A stretch of 35,159 bases of DNA from Polaromonas sp. (lineage in GTDB: Bacteria > Pseudomonadota > Gammaproteobacteria > Burkholderiales > Burkholderiaceae_C). Below are positions 26,801 to 32,481 of the stretch, piece by piece. The notes below the pieces were generated by a model. It was not told the origin of the DNA. It saw only the letters and a program-made list of their open reading frames with translations, and ran no database searches. The stretch lies in NCBI GenBank assembly GCA_013824015.1, contig PNNC01000028.1, forward strand, positions 1-35,159, written 5' to 3'. Made by a program: the position numbers and the translations under genes. Numbering within the stretch: position 1 is the first letter of the stretch; every line of letters begins with the position of its first letter.

Positions 26801-26847
26801 TGCTGAGCCTGATTCGCCACTACTGCAGCGCCGAGCTTGCAGCTTGA
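20833..26847 (+). CDS. chpA: Hybrid chemosensory histidine kinase ChpA (PilL)
   Basis: 2004 residues, the CheA-like kinase of the pilus system. In order: an N-terminal ChpA-specific region with a degenerate Hpt-like helix (LHQAVGALEMVGL, H72); a second degenerate one near residue 500 lacking the His; canonical Hpt AFHTLKGSSRMVGL (H733); a Hpt-like THSLAGSSSTVGF (H1046, Lys replaced); an Ala/Pro-rich linker (about 1135-1210); canonical Hpt LHTLKGSARLAG (H1264); CheA dimerisation (RMVNQAGEVMITRSRLEAEL); HATPase N box HLLRNCVAHGIE (about 1570-1581), DDGAGLD, GRGIGMDVV; a CheW-like domain; and a C-terminal receiver (ILVVDDSITVRRV, phospho-Asp at about 1931 in SDIEMPRMDG). Pseudomonas ChpA carries more Xpt modules. 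ATG 20833 lacks a clear Shine-Dalgarno. Confidence 0.95.
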   Translation: MQSNDLNSTATEVDVAVNDLGPLAWVLDELRKSLDGSAKALKRFVRDAELARGSDLAALDASQLRIARQQLHQAVGALEMVGLGAPALLLRSMEAAVQKFIQRPDLCSQDAAAKVELASFALTEYLEGVLADKPVSAVSLFPQYRDVQGLVGADRIHPADLWAFDLRWIEPVTDLTVQARPYDDASRQVLDQLVLKIMRTGDAQAAQGFRDMCLGFARAQSGGEPRVFWKIAAAYFEAMSQGLLKVDIYVKRAASRILLQYAAFAKGSTNASDRLAQDLLFFCSQAVPVRASDAPVLSAVRASYGLARFKPVDYEAVQFGRFDPALLAQARKRIVSAKETWSSLTAGDVGKFKTVADQFSLVTDSLVKLHPPSEPLAQALSRVIDTTVRSGQAPPIELALEVATAVLYLEAAFDDLDPNDPQLTARTARLAERLEGVRSGGEAQPLEAWMEELYRHVSDKQTMGSVVGELRISLSELEKSLDLFFRNPQEKAVLAAVPGQLSQMRGVLSVLGLDQASHAVLRMRDSVEQMLVTEVDEQLARSAGTFDQLGNNLGALSFLIDMLNYQPALAKKLFVYDEAKGELKPLMGRSQAAPDAAAPVSMHAELSQEVLSVVHDAQAGLAAATLSDKLDVLATHAALADQPALAETARNAAAAVASNTQANSSSLTDLVAAAAPAPVVAATASEDFEEDDLRDIFLEEAREVAGQAQAALAALAVEPGDNGELTILRRAFHTLKGSSRMVGLNEFGEAAWSMEQLLNGWLAEQKSSDDSFRALCVQAMEGFAAWIDDIAANRDAAWKAAPFRSSADAMRTEGLFVAIALPQAAASVPVPGDAPVQAEPAPSVTGTDFDFDFSMDAPPATALTSAGLEQPAEIQGIDFDSLSALSSDPVVAVQAAPAAVFELDLEEPAPAVADANPVELSDIDFDAHFLAPATADDAASATADTPAPAVADSVQAFAEDAPLESAAAPEEIELPVTFEDFSESATLESVGDEQVKVIGSLRIGIPLYNVYLNEADEWSRRLVTEVTEWTMEHGQPIGDSTLALTHSLAGSSSTVGFDALSEMARALEHALQQSQIQPGNSGFRHGPLFINAAEDIRRLLHQFAAGFLKQPDPKILQALRDIDFSEPVSDPAPPAAAAPPVAPASATKFIIKAVTSAPVRVSAAPANGPAAVVPAPATPAPAPVAAPEPAPAPAPVAAAAAQPLAFNEDMDDEFDAVDVIDPDLFPIFEEEGAELMPQLGAALRQWAARPDNLGARNEVLRALHTLKGSARLAGAMRLGEMAHRIESDIEHMGSDAAASQDFDALLATFDGMQANFEALRHPGASETVEPLAPLSQAADAAADEPQDATGTAVAPAGSRKVVMSMAQATALQPLRPAASGSIRVRSQLLDRMVNQAGEVMITRSRLEAELNQLRGSLNDLSGNLNRLRSQLRDVEMHSETQMQSRLQQAKEAQLGFDPLEFDRFTRVQELTRMMAESVNDVATVQRTLQRTVEATEDDLIAQARQTRELQRDLLRTRMVEFEGISERLYRVVRQASKETGKQVRLDLQGGTIEMDRGMLDRMTPAFEHLLRNCVAHGIEAPEARTGAGKDASGLITVSVQQSGNDVAVEFRDDGAGLDLRRIREKAESSGLIAPGQQIGDDEAANLIFMPGFSTASQVTELAGRGIGMDVVRSEVNALGGRIETTTVAGKGTNFKLVLPLTTAVTQVVMLRAGGSSVGVPANVVETVRRISAKDLQQAYNSGVLDVAGESVPFFWSGALLQASRRSNEPQGKTAPVVIFRSAAQRIALHVDEVLGNQEVVVKNLGPQLSRLPGLAGMSVLASGAVVLIYNPVALATVYGQQARGWSSDSAEPHMLEQAAGADSGGGTVAVAPIMPAAPQIPLILVVDDSITVRRVTQRLLQREGYRVSMAADGLQALERLQEERPTVVLSDIEMPRMDGFDLARNIRGDVRLSSLPIIMITSRIAEKHREHARELGVDHYLGKPYAEDELLSLIRHYCSAELAA

Positions 26848-26856
26848 AGAAAAAAA

Positions 26857-26905
26857 GGCCTCCAGCCCATAGCCGGCAAGGGCGAGCAGCTATAAAAGTT
26901 ATAGC
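26857..26905 (-). repeat. Short REP-like repeat, copy R5, overlapping the phrB stop codon
   Basis: On the minus strand it reads GCTATAA-CTT-TTATAGC (7-bp stem, 3-nt loop), then TGCTCGCCC and ATGGGCTGGAGGCC. It lies between the convergent chpA and phrB. The phrB stop (TAA, 26901-26899) and its preceding Leu codon fall inside the repeat. Confidence 0.8.
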
Positions 26906-28392
26906 AATTCGGGCTTGACCGGCTTTTTCACGACGGCATAACGCAGCAGTGTCAGGGCCCTGGCCTCATCGTGTTTCACCACCGGAAGCGGGTAGTCCTC
27001 GCCCAGTTTTACACCGGCGGCCGCCAGTTCGACCGGGCTGGCCAGCCAGGGGCTGTGGATCGCGCGACCGGTGAGCCCGGCCAGCCGGGGCAGGTACCGG
27101 CGGATGAACTTGCCGCCGGCATCAAACTTCTCGCTCTGGGTGACCGGGTTGAAGATCCGGAAATAGGGCTGTGCGTCGCACCCGCTGCTGGACGCCCACT
27201 GCCAGCCCCCGTTGTTGGCTGACAGGTCAAAGTCGTTGAGGTGGGTGGCGAAGTAGGCCTCGCCCCAGCGCCAGTCGATGCCCAGGTCCTTGACCAGAAA
27301 ACAGGCGGTGACCATGCGCAGGCGGTTGTGCATGTAGCCGGTCTGGTTGATCTGCGCCATTGCGGCGTCGACCAGCGGGTAGCCGGTGCGGCCCTCGCAC
27401 CAGGCCTGGAACAGTGCCTGGGCGTGCGGCCCCTGCTCCCACTGGATGGCGTCGTACTCCGGCTTGAAGGACGCCGTGGCCGCGTGCGGGAAGTTGCTCA
27501 GGATCTGCGCATAAAAATCGCGCCAGACCAGTTCGCTGAGCCAGACCGCGGCGCCTTCGCTGCCGCGCTGTTGCCCGAGCAACGCCGCCGCCGCGAGACG
27601 GCGTATCGACACGGTGCCGAAGCGCAGGTGCACGCCCAGGTAGCTCGGTCCCTTGACCGCCGGGAAGTCGCGCGTGGCATGGTACTGGTCCATGCGAGTG
27701 ATGAATTCATCGAACAGTGTCCCGCCGCCGGCGCTGCCCGCCGGGATTTTCAGCTCGCCGAGATTGGTCGGTTCAAACCCGAAAGCCGCCAGTTCAGGCA
27801 CTGCTGCGCGCCATGGCGCCGGCAGCGGGGCCAGCGCCGCGGCATGGCGCGCCACCGCGTAGGGGCGCAGGTAAAACGCATCGACCTTTTTGAGCCAGGC
27901 GTTTTTATAGGGCGTGAACACGCTGTAGGGTTTGCCGGTCTGCGTCAGCAGCTCCTGGCGCTCGAAAATCACATGGTCCTTGAAACCATGAAACGCCGCA
28001 GCGGACGCGGCCAGCGTGTCGGCAACCTGGCGGTCCCGCCGGAGTGATTGCGGCTCGTCATCGTGGTTGGCGAAGACGGCGTTGACGCCCAGGGCCCGTG
28101 CCAGTTCCGGCACAGCCACGGATGCCTGGCCGTGCAGGGTGATCAGGCCGGCCTGCTCGATGCCATGCGGCCTGGCCAGTTGCCGCAACTGCCGGTCGAG
28201 GTCCACCAGGGACTCCCGGATGAATTCGACCCGGCGGTCGGCGCGCGGCAGCTTGTCCAGGATGTCACGGTCCAGCACAAACACGCAAAATACCTGGCGG
28301 CATGTCTTGAGCGCGTGGTACAGCGCCGCATTGTCATCGCTGCGCAGGTCACGCCTGAACCACATCAGCCCCTTGTCATATTGCTTGTTCAT
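26899..28392 (-). CDS. phrB: Deoxyribodipyrimidine photolyase
   Basis: 497 residues, a class I CPD photolyase that splits UV dimers using light, FADH- and an antenna pigment. The N-terminal alpha/beta domain has GLMWFRRDLRSDDNAALYHA. The FAD domain has WREGRTGYPLVDAA-type residues (EGRTGYPLVDAAMAQINQTG), MHNRLRMVTACFLVKDLGID, WRWGEAYFATHLNDFDLSAN and NNGGWQWASSSGCDAQPYFR with the tryptophans of the electron chain. The upstream frame is open but unrelated; homology starts at ATG 28392. Its last codons and stop are encoded by repeat R5. It is divergent from yqgE with an operator-like palindrome between them. Confidence 0.95.
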   Translation of the reverse strand: MNKQYDKGLMWFRRDLRSDDNAALYHALKTCRQVFCVFVLDRDILDKLPRADRRVEFIRESLVDLDRQLRQLARPHGIEQAGLITLHGQASVAVPELARALGVNAVFANHDDEPQSLRRDRQVADTLAASAAAFHGFKDHVIFERQELLTQTGKPYSVFTPYKNAWLKKVDAFYLRPYAVARHAAALAPLPAPWRAAVPELAAFGFEPTNLGELKIPAGSAGGGTLFDEFITRMDQYHATRDFPAVKGPSYLGVHLRFGTVSIRRLAAAALLGQQRGSEGAAVWLSELVWRDFYAQILSNFPHAATASFKPEYDAIQWEQGPHAQALFQAWCEGRTGYPLVDAAMAQINQTGYMHNRLRMVTACFLVKDLGIDWRWGEAYFATHLNDFDLSANNGGWQWASSSGCDAQPYFRIFNPVTQSEKFDAGGKFIRRYLPRLAGLTGRAIHSPWLASPVELAAAGVKLGEDYPLPVVKHDEARALTLLRYAVVKKPVKPELL

Positions 28393-28448
28393 GTTCGGAT
28401 CATTTTCCTGGCGGGTGGGGACGGCTGCAGGCAGGGTTTTTTCCACCG

Positions 28449-28465
28449 GCGCAGGCAGCCTGCGC
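28449..28465. promoter_or_regulatory. Perfect palindrome in the phrB-yqgE divergent region
   Basis: GCGCAGGC-A-GCCTGCGC, 8-bp arms around one base. It sits 57-73 bp upstream of the phrB start and directly before the TAAAAT -10 (28467-28472) of yqgE, so a bound protein could control both genes. Confidence 0.45.
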
Positions 28466-28477
28466 GTAAAATCGGGC

Positions 28478-29065
28478 ATGGCCATGGATTCTGCACCGAT
28501 CAATCTTACCCACCACTTCCTGATTGCCATGCCCGGTCTGGACGACGAGGCTTTCGCCAGAAGTGTGGTGTACATGTGCGAACACAGCGACCGTGGCGCG
28601 CTCGGGCTGGTGATCAACAAGCCCAGTGAGATCAACCTCCAGAACCTGTTCGACAAGGTGGCCTTGCCCTTGCGGCGCGAGGACCTGACCGGCTCCCCGG
28701 TGTTCCAGGGCGGCCCGGTGCAGACCGAACGCGGTTTTGTGCTGCATGAGTGCATGCTGGCGGGCAGTGAATCCGTCTACGCCTCGACCATGACCATTCC
28801 CGGTGGCCTTGAAATGACGACGTCGCGGGATGTGCTGGAGGCGCTGTCCACCGGTGCCGGTCCCCGCAAGGTGTTTGTCTCATTGGGGTACTCGTCCTGG
28901 GGCGAGGGCCAGCTGGAATCCGAAATTTCCGAAAACAGCTGGCTGACCGTCGAGGCCGACCTGTCGCTGATCTTCGACACGCCGGTCGAGCAACGTTATG
29001 ACAAGGCGCTGTCCCTGCTGGGCCTGCAAAGCTGGACGCTGTCGCCCGAGGCCGGGCACGCATGA
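28478..29065 (+). CDS. yqgE: YqgE/AlgH family protein (UPF0301)
   Basis: 195 residues. The family signature is clear: INLTHHFLIAMPGLDDEAFA, VVYMCEHSDRGALGLVINKP, VFQGGPVQTERGFVLH and VFVSLGYSSWGEGQLESEI. The molecular role is unknown; in gammaproteobacteria the gene is conserved next to yqgF, as here. Two in-frame ATGs exist (28478, 28484) and neither has a Shine-Dalgarno. TAAAAT (28467-28472) ends 5 nt before the first, so a leaderless start is possible. Its stop overlaps yqgF as ATGA. The frame upstream of 28478 lies within phrB antisense and is not coding. Confidence 0.93.
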   Translation: MAMDSAPINLTHHFLIAMPGLDDEAFARSVVYMCEHSDRGALGLVINKPSEINLQNLFDKVALPLRREDLTGSPVFQGGPVQTERGFVLHECMLAGSESVYASTMTIPGGLEMTTSRDVLEALSTGAGPRKVFVSLGYSSWGEGQLESEISENSWLTVEADLSLIFDTPVEQRYDKALSLLGLQSWTLSPEAGHA

Positions 29066-29478
29066 GGACATCGGCCCTGCCTGCCGCGGCTGCCAGTCTC
29101 CAGACATTTCTTGCTTTCGATTTCGGCCTCAAGCGCACCGGTGTGGCCACCGGCAACCGGCTCACGCGCACCGCGACACCGCAGGGCAGCATTGCCGCAG
29201 AAGGCGACGCCCGTTTCGCGGCCATCACGCTGAAGATCCGGGAGTGGCAGCCCGATGCGCTGGTGGTCGGCATTCCGTATCACCCGGACGGCGCCAGCCA
29301 TGAGAACACCGCGCGCGCCCTGAAGTTCGCCCGCCAGTTGCGCGGGCGTTCCGGCCTGGAGGTGTTCGAGGTCGATGAACGCTACAGCACCACCGAAGCC
29401 CTGTCACAAGGCGCACCGGATGCCGATGCAGCTTCTGCCTGCATAATCCTCGAGCAGTTTTTAAGGAGTCTTCCATGA
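29062..29478 (+). CDS. yqgF: RNase H-fold pre-16S rRNA nuclease YqgF (RuvX)
   Basis: 138 residues. An RNase H-fold enzyme implicated in 5' maturation of 16S rRNA (formerly a putative Holliday resolvase). Key acidic residues: D20 in LAFDFGLKRTGVATGN, then LVVGIPYHPDG, EVDERYSTTEA (105-112), and PDADAASACIILEQF near the C terminus. ATG 29062 overlaps the yqgE stop as ATGA, so translation is coupled. An ideal AAGGAG (29463-29468) lies inside its last codons and serves whatever starts at ATG 29475. Confidence 0.95.
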   Translation: MRTSALPAAAASLQTFLAFDFGLKRTGVATGNRLTRTATPQGSIAAEGDARFAAITLKIREWQPDALVVGIPYHPDGASHENTARALKFARQLRGRSGLEVFEVDERYSTTEALSQGAPDADAASACIILEQFLRSLP

Positions 29479-29543
29479 GCAGTGCACCACAGCGCCGCGC
29501 GGCGGCAACCCGCGCGCGGGGCCAGCGACGGGGAGCAGCATGA
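29475..29543 (+). CDS. Candidate 22-residue linker ORF between yqgF and pyrR
   Basis: ATG 29475 overlaps the yqgF stop as ATGA and has AAGGAG at 29463-29468 (6-nt spacing), the best Shine-Dalgarno in the region. It reads MSSAPQRRAAATRARG and a few more residues, with 6 Arg in 22, and stops at TGA 29541-29543, which overlaps the pyrR ATG as ATGA. The CATGAGCAG at its start (29474-29482) is repeated at the pyrR start (29539-29547). It could be a translated coupling leader, or a by-product of a duplicated junction. No homology is recognised. Confidence 0.3.
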   Translation: MSSAPQRRAAATRARGQRRGAA

Positions 29544-30052
29544 GCAGCCTGACCCTGGATGCCGAAGCGCTGTACCGCGAAGTCCTGCGCGCCATGCCGC
29601 AGATGCTCGCGACATCCGGACAAAAGCCTCGTCTGGTGGGCGTTGCGTCCGGCGGCGTGTGGCTGGCCGAACGCTTGCGCGCCGACCTGGGGCTGGCGGA
29701 GGAGGCCGGCACCCTGTCGTCGGCGATGCACCGCGATGATTTTTCGCAGCGCGGCCTGTCGGCCAGCGGCCAGACCGTGCTGCCCTTCGACGTCAACGGC
29801 GCCGACCTGATCGTGCTCGACGACGTGCTCTACACCGGGCGCACCATACGCGCGGTTCTCAACGAGTTGTTCGACTACGGCCGGCCGGCCAGTGTCAGGC
29901 TGGTGGTGCTGGTGGACCGGGGCGGCCGCGAGTTGCCGATCCAGGCCGACTTTGCGGCGGCCCGGGTGGCCCTGCCGGCCTCCCAATCGCTGGCCCTGGC
30001 GCGCGGCGACGATGGCCATTTCAGTTTCCAGGTGCAAGGAGCGACCCCATGA
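29540..30052 (+). CDS. pyrR: Bifunctional pyr operon regulator / uracil phosphoribosyltransferase PyrR
   Basis: 170 residues, a type I phosphoribosyltransferase fold. The PRPP loop is [20 protein letters not shown] (about 88-107). [15 protein letters not shown] and [20 protein letters not shown], with the PyrR-type VDRGGRELP, set it apart from other PRTases. In Bacillus PyrR binds pyr mRNA and causes attenuation; in proteobacteria it may act only as a PRTase. No anti-terminator structure is evident in front of it; it is embedded in a coupled gene run. ATG 29540 has GGGGAG at 29530-29535. Confidence 0.95.
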   Translation: MSSLTLDAEALYREVLRAMPQMLATSGQKPRLVGVASGGVWLAERLRADLGLAEEAGTLSSAMHRDDFSQRGLSASGQTVLPFDVNGADLIVLDDVLYTGRTIRAVLNELFDYGRPASVRLVVLVDRGGRELPIQADFAAARVALPASQSLALARGDDGHFSFQVQGATP

Positions 30053-30090
30053 ACCCCCTGACCGGCGGCCAGACCGCACGCAAGGCCTGA
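30049..30090 (+). CDS. Candidate 13-residue linker ORF between pyrR and pyrB
   Basis: ATG 30049 overlaps the pyrR stop as ATGA, with AAGGAG at 30036-30041 (7-nt spacing). It reads [13 protein letters not shown] and stops at TGA 30088-30090, two bases before the pyrB ATG. A ribosome finishing it would be placed to restart on pyrB. It may equally be chance sequence in a short gap. Confidence 0.3.
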   Translation: MNPLTGGQTARKA

Positions 30091-30092
30091 CC

Positions 30093-31055
30093 ATGCTGTA
30101 TCGACGAAATCCGCAGCTCAACAAAAACGGCGAACTGATCCACCTGCTGTCGATCGAGGGTTTGCCCAAAGCCACGCTCACGCAGATCCTGGATACCGCC
30201 GCCAGTTTTGTCAGTGTCAGCGACCGCGAGGTCAAGAAGGTGCCGCTGTTGCGCGGCAAAAGCGTGTTCAACCTGTTTTTTGAAAACTCCACCCGCACCC
30301 GCACCACCTTCGAGATCGCGGCCACGCGGCTGTCGGCCGACGTGATCAACCTCGACATTGCACGCTCCTCGGCCTCCAAGGGCGAGTCCCTGCTCGACAC
30401 CATTTCCAACCTGAGCGCGATGGCGGCCGACCTGTTCGTGGTGCGCCACAGCGAGTCGGGCGCGCCCTACCTGATTGCGCAACACGTTGCGCCGCATGTG
30501 CATGTGATCAATGCCGGCGACGGCCGCCATGCGCATCCCACCCAGGGCTTGCTGGACATGTACACCATCCGCCACTACAAGAAGGACTTCAGCAATCTGA
30601 CGGTGGCCATCGTCGGCGATGTGCTGCATTCCCGGGTGGCACGCTCCGACATCCACGCGCTGACAACGCTGGGCTGTCCGGAGGTCCGGGTGGTGGGCCC
30701 GAAAACCCTGGTGCCTGCGGACATGGCGCAGATGGGCGTGCGGGTCTGCCACACGCTGGAAGAAGGCATCCGGGATGCCGACGTCATCATCATGCTGAGG
30801 CTGCAAAACGAACGCATGTCCGGCGCCTTGCTGCCCAGCAGCCAGGAATTTTTCAAGAGTTTCGGCCTGACCAACGACAAGCTGCAACTGGCCAAACCCG
30901 ACGCCATCGTGATGCACCCCGGCCCGATCAACCGGGGCGTCGAGATCGATTCGGCGGTGGTGGACGGCGCGCAAAGCGTGATCCTGCCGCAGGTCACCTT
31001 CGGCATCGCCGTGCGTATGGCCGTCATGAGCATTGTTGCCGGGAACGAAGCATGA
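30093..31055 (+). CDS. pyrB: Aspartate carbamoyltransferase catalytic subunit
   Basis: 320 residues. Condenses carbamoyl phosphate and aspartate, the first committed pyrimidine step. The carbamoyl-phosphate loop STRTR is at 66-70 ([15 protein letters not shown]). Further motifs: [36 protein letters not shown], and [11 protein letters not shown]. Length and the following pyrX place it in the class A type, whose holoenzyme includes an inactive dihydroorotase homologue. ATG 30093 has AAGG at 30082-30085. The long in-frame extension upstream overlaps pyrR in another phase and is not coding. Its TGA overlaps an ATG as ATGA. Confidence 0.96.
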   Translation: MLYRRNPQLNKNGELIHLLSIEGLPKATLTQILDTAASFVSVSDREVKKVPLLRGKSVFNLFFENSTRTRTTFEIAATRLSADVINLDIARSSASKGESLLDTISNLSAMAADLFVVRHSESGAPYLIAQHVAPHVHVINAGDGRHAHPTQGLLDMYTIRHYKKDFSNLTVAIVGDVLHSRVARSDIHALTTLGCPEVRVVGPKTLVPADMAQMGVRVCHTLEEGIRDADVIIMLRLQNERMSGALLPSSQEFFKSFGLTNDKLQLAKPDAIVMHPGPINRGVEIDSAVVDGAQSVILPQVTFGIAVRMAVMSIVAGNEA

Positions 31056-31189
31056 ATAAAAGCCCCCACGCTTGTCGCTGCGCGTACTGCGCTGCCCCCC
31101 GAGGGGGCGCGTTTTTCCTTGGGGCGGCCCGGCGGAAAAACATGTCTCCCCGAACTTGTCGCTTCGCGCGCAGCGGAGAAAAAGCATGA
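31052..31189 (+). CDS. Candidate 45-residue ORF spanning the pyrB-pyrX gap
   Basis: ATG 31052 overlaps the pyrB stop (ATGA), the frame stays open through the inserted repeat, and TGA 31187-31189 overlaps the pyrX ATG (ATGA). It begins [19 protein letters not shown] and is Cys/Arg-rich. No strong Shine-Dalgarno precedes it. Most of it is repeat DNA, so a functional peptide is doubtful, but translation through the gap would couple pyrX to pyrB. Confidence 0.2.
   Translation: MNKSPHACRCAYCAAPRGGAFFLGAARRKNMSPRTCRFARSGEKA
31057..31182 (+). repeat. Inserted repeat between pyrB and pyrX, flanked by 8-bp direct repeats
   Basis: AGCATGAA occurs at 31049-31056 and again at 31183-31190. Both copies carry an ATGA junction. 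The DNA between has an internal direct similarity (CTTGTCGCTGCGCG near 31071 and CTTGTCGCTTCGCGCG near 31156), a GC-rich hairpin and CTTGGGGCGGCCCGGCGGA. I recall similar GC-rich intergenic blocks in Comamonadaceae genomes, but only one copy is in this window. The flanks look like a target-site duplication. Confidence 0.5.
31094..31116 (+). terminator. Terminator-like hairpin with T-run between pyrB and pyrX
   Basis: GCCCCC-CGA-GGGGGC (31094-31108) followed by GCG and TTTTT (31112-31116). The stem is short but entirely GC. It could cause partial termination between pyrB and pyrX, although the T-run starts 3 nt after the stem. Confidence 0.4.
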
Positions 31190-32478
31190 AGATCCTCATA
31201 AAAAACGGCCGGGTGATGGATCCGGCATCGGGCCATGACGCGCTCGGGGATGTGGCGATCGCCGCGGGGCGCATCGTCTCACTCAAGGGCATACCGGCAG
31301 ATTTCACGCCGAACAAGACCATCGATGCCGCAGGTTGCATCGTGGCGCCGGGCCTGATCGACTTGTCGGCGCGCCTGCGCGAACCCGGCTACGAGCACGA
31401 AGGCATGCTCGAAAGCGAACTCGCCGCGGCGGTGGCCGGTGGCGTGACCAGCCTGGTCTGCCCGCCGGACACCGACCCGGTGCTCGACGAACCGGGACTG
31501 GTCGAGATGCTCAAGTTCCGTGCCGAAAAACTGCACCAGTCGCGCGTGTTTCCGCTGGGCGCGCTGACGCGGGCGCTCCAGGGCGAGGCCCTGACGGAAA
31601 TGGTGGAGCTGACCGAGGCCGGCTGCGTTGGCTTCAGCCAGGCCGAGGTGCCGCTGGCCAACACCCAGGTGCTGCTGCGCGCGCTGCAATATGCCGCCAG
31701 CTTCGGCTACACCGTCTGGTTGCGGCCGCAGGACAGCTGGCTGGGCGGCGGTGTGGCCGCCAGCGGCGCGCTCGCGACGCGGCTGGGCCTGAGCGGCGTG
31801 CCGGTGGCGGCCGAAACGATTGCGCTGCACACCCTGTTCGAGCTGATGCGCGCGACCGGTGCGCGCGTTCACATCTGCCGCATCAGCAGCGCGGCGGGTG
31901 TGGCCCTGCTGGCGCGTGCCAAGGCGGAAGGCCTGGCGGTGACCGCCGATGTCAGCATCAACAGCCTGCACCTGACCGATACCGACATCGGCTACTTCGA
32001 CAGCCGCATGCGCCTGAACCCGCCGCTGCGCCAGCAGCGTGATCGCGATGCGCTGCGCCAGGGCTTGCTGGACGGCACCATCGATGCGCTGGTGTCCGAT
32101 CACACGCCGGTCGAGGCCGATGCCAAGACCCTGCCTTTTGCCGAGGCCGAGCCGGGCGCGACCGGTCTGGAACTGCTGCTGGGCCTGGCCTGCAAATGGG
32201 GTCAGGACAGTGGCGTGGGCCTGCAGCGGGCGCTGGCGGTGCTCACCAGCGAGCCGGCCCGCGTGCTTGGCAGCACACTCGGCACGCTGCAGGCCAGTGT
32301 GGGGCAACTCGCTGCAGGCGGCGTGGCCGACATCTGCGTGTTCGATGCGCAGTCCGAATGGACGGTCCAGCCCGACGCACTGCTCAGCCAGGGCAAACAC
32401 ACGCCATTTTCAGGCTACCAGCTGCCGGCCCGCGTGCGCTGGACGCTGGTGGGCGGCCAACTCGCCTACGGGGCATAA
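31186..32478 (+). CDS. pyrX: Pseudo-dihydroorotase, structural subunit of class A aspartate transcarbamoylase (PyrX/PyrC')
   Basis: 430 residues of dihydroorotase fold, but the zinc site is lost. The usual HxH in PGLIDxHxHLREPG is replaced by S-A-R at 61-63 ([13 protein letters not shown]). The histidine expected in VHICHxS is Arg ([10 protein letters not shown]), and the metal-bridging acidic segment reads [20 protein letters not shown] keeps one Asp. Such inactive homologues sit next to pyrB in Pseudomonas and many betaproteobacteria and are needed to assemble active ATCase. A catalytic pyrC should be elsewhere. ATG 31186 begins the homology; the upstream open frame covers the repeat. Confidence 0.88.
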   Translation: MKILIKNGRVMDPASGHDALGDVAIAAGRIVSLKGIPADFTPNKTIDAAGCIVAPGLIDLSARLREPGYEHEGMLESELAAAVAGGVTSLVCPPDTDPVLDEPGLVEMLKFRAEKLHQSRVFPLGALTRALQGEALTEMVELTEAGCVGFSQAEVPLANTQVLLRALQYAASFGYTVWLRPQDSWLGGGVAASGALATRLGLSGVPVAAETIALHTLFELMRATGARVHICRISSAAGVALLARAKAEGLAVTADVSINSLHLTDTDIGYFDSRMRLNPPLRQQRDRDALRQGLLDGTIDALVSDHTPVEADAKTLPFAEAEPGATGLELLLGLACKWGQDSGVGLQRALAVLTSEPARVLGSTLGTLQASVGQLAAGGVADICVFDAQSEWTVQPDALLSQGKHTPFSGYQLPARVRWTLVGGQLAYGA

Positions 32479-32481
32479 GGC

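Noticed and set aside
24052-26820. 922-residue open frame on the minus strand opposite chpA (and a 631-residue one in another phase)
   Set aside because: Antisense shadow of the kinase region, which has unmistakable CheA motifs. Long stop-free frames are expected in such GC-rich DNA.
29892-30092. N-terminal extension of PyrB by 67 codons
   Set aside because: It overlaps pyrR in another phase; PyrB homology and AAGG support ATG 30093.
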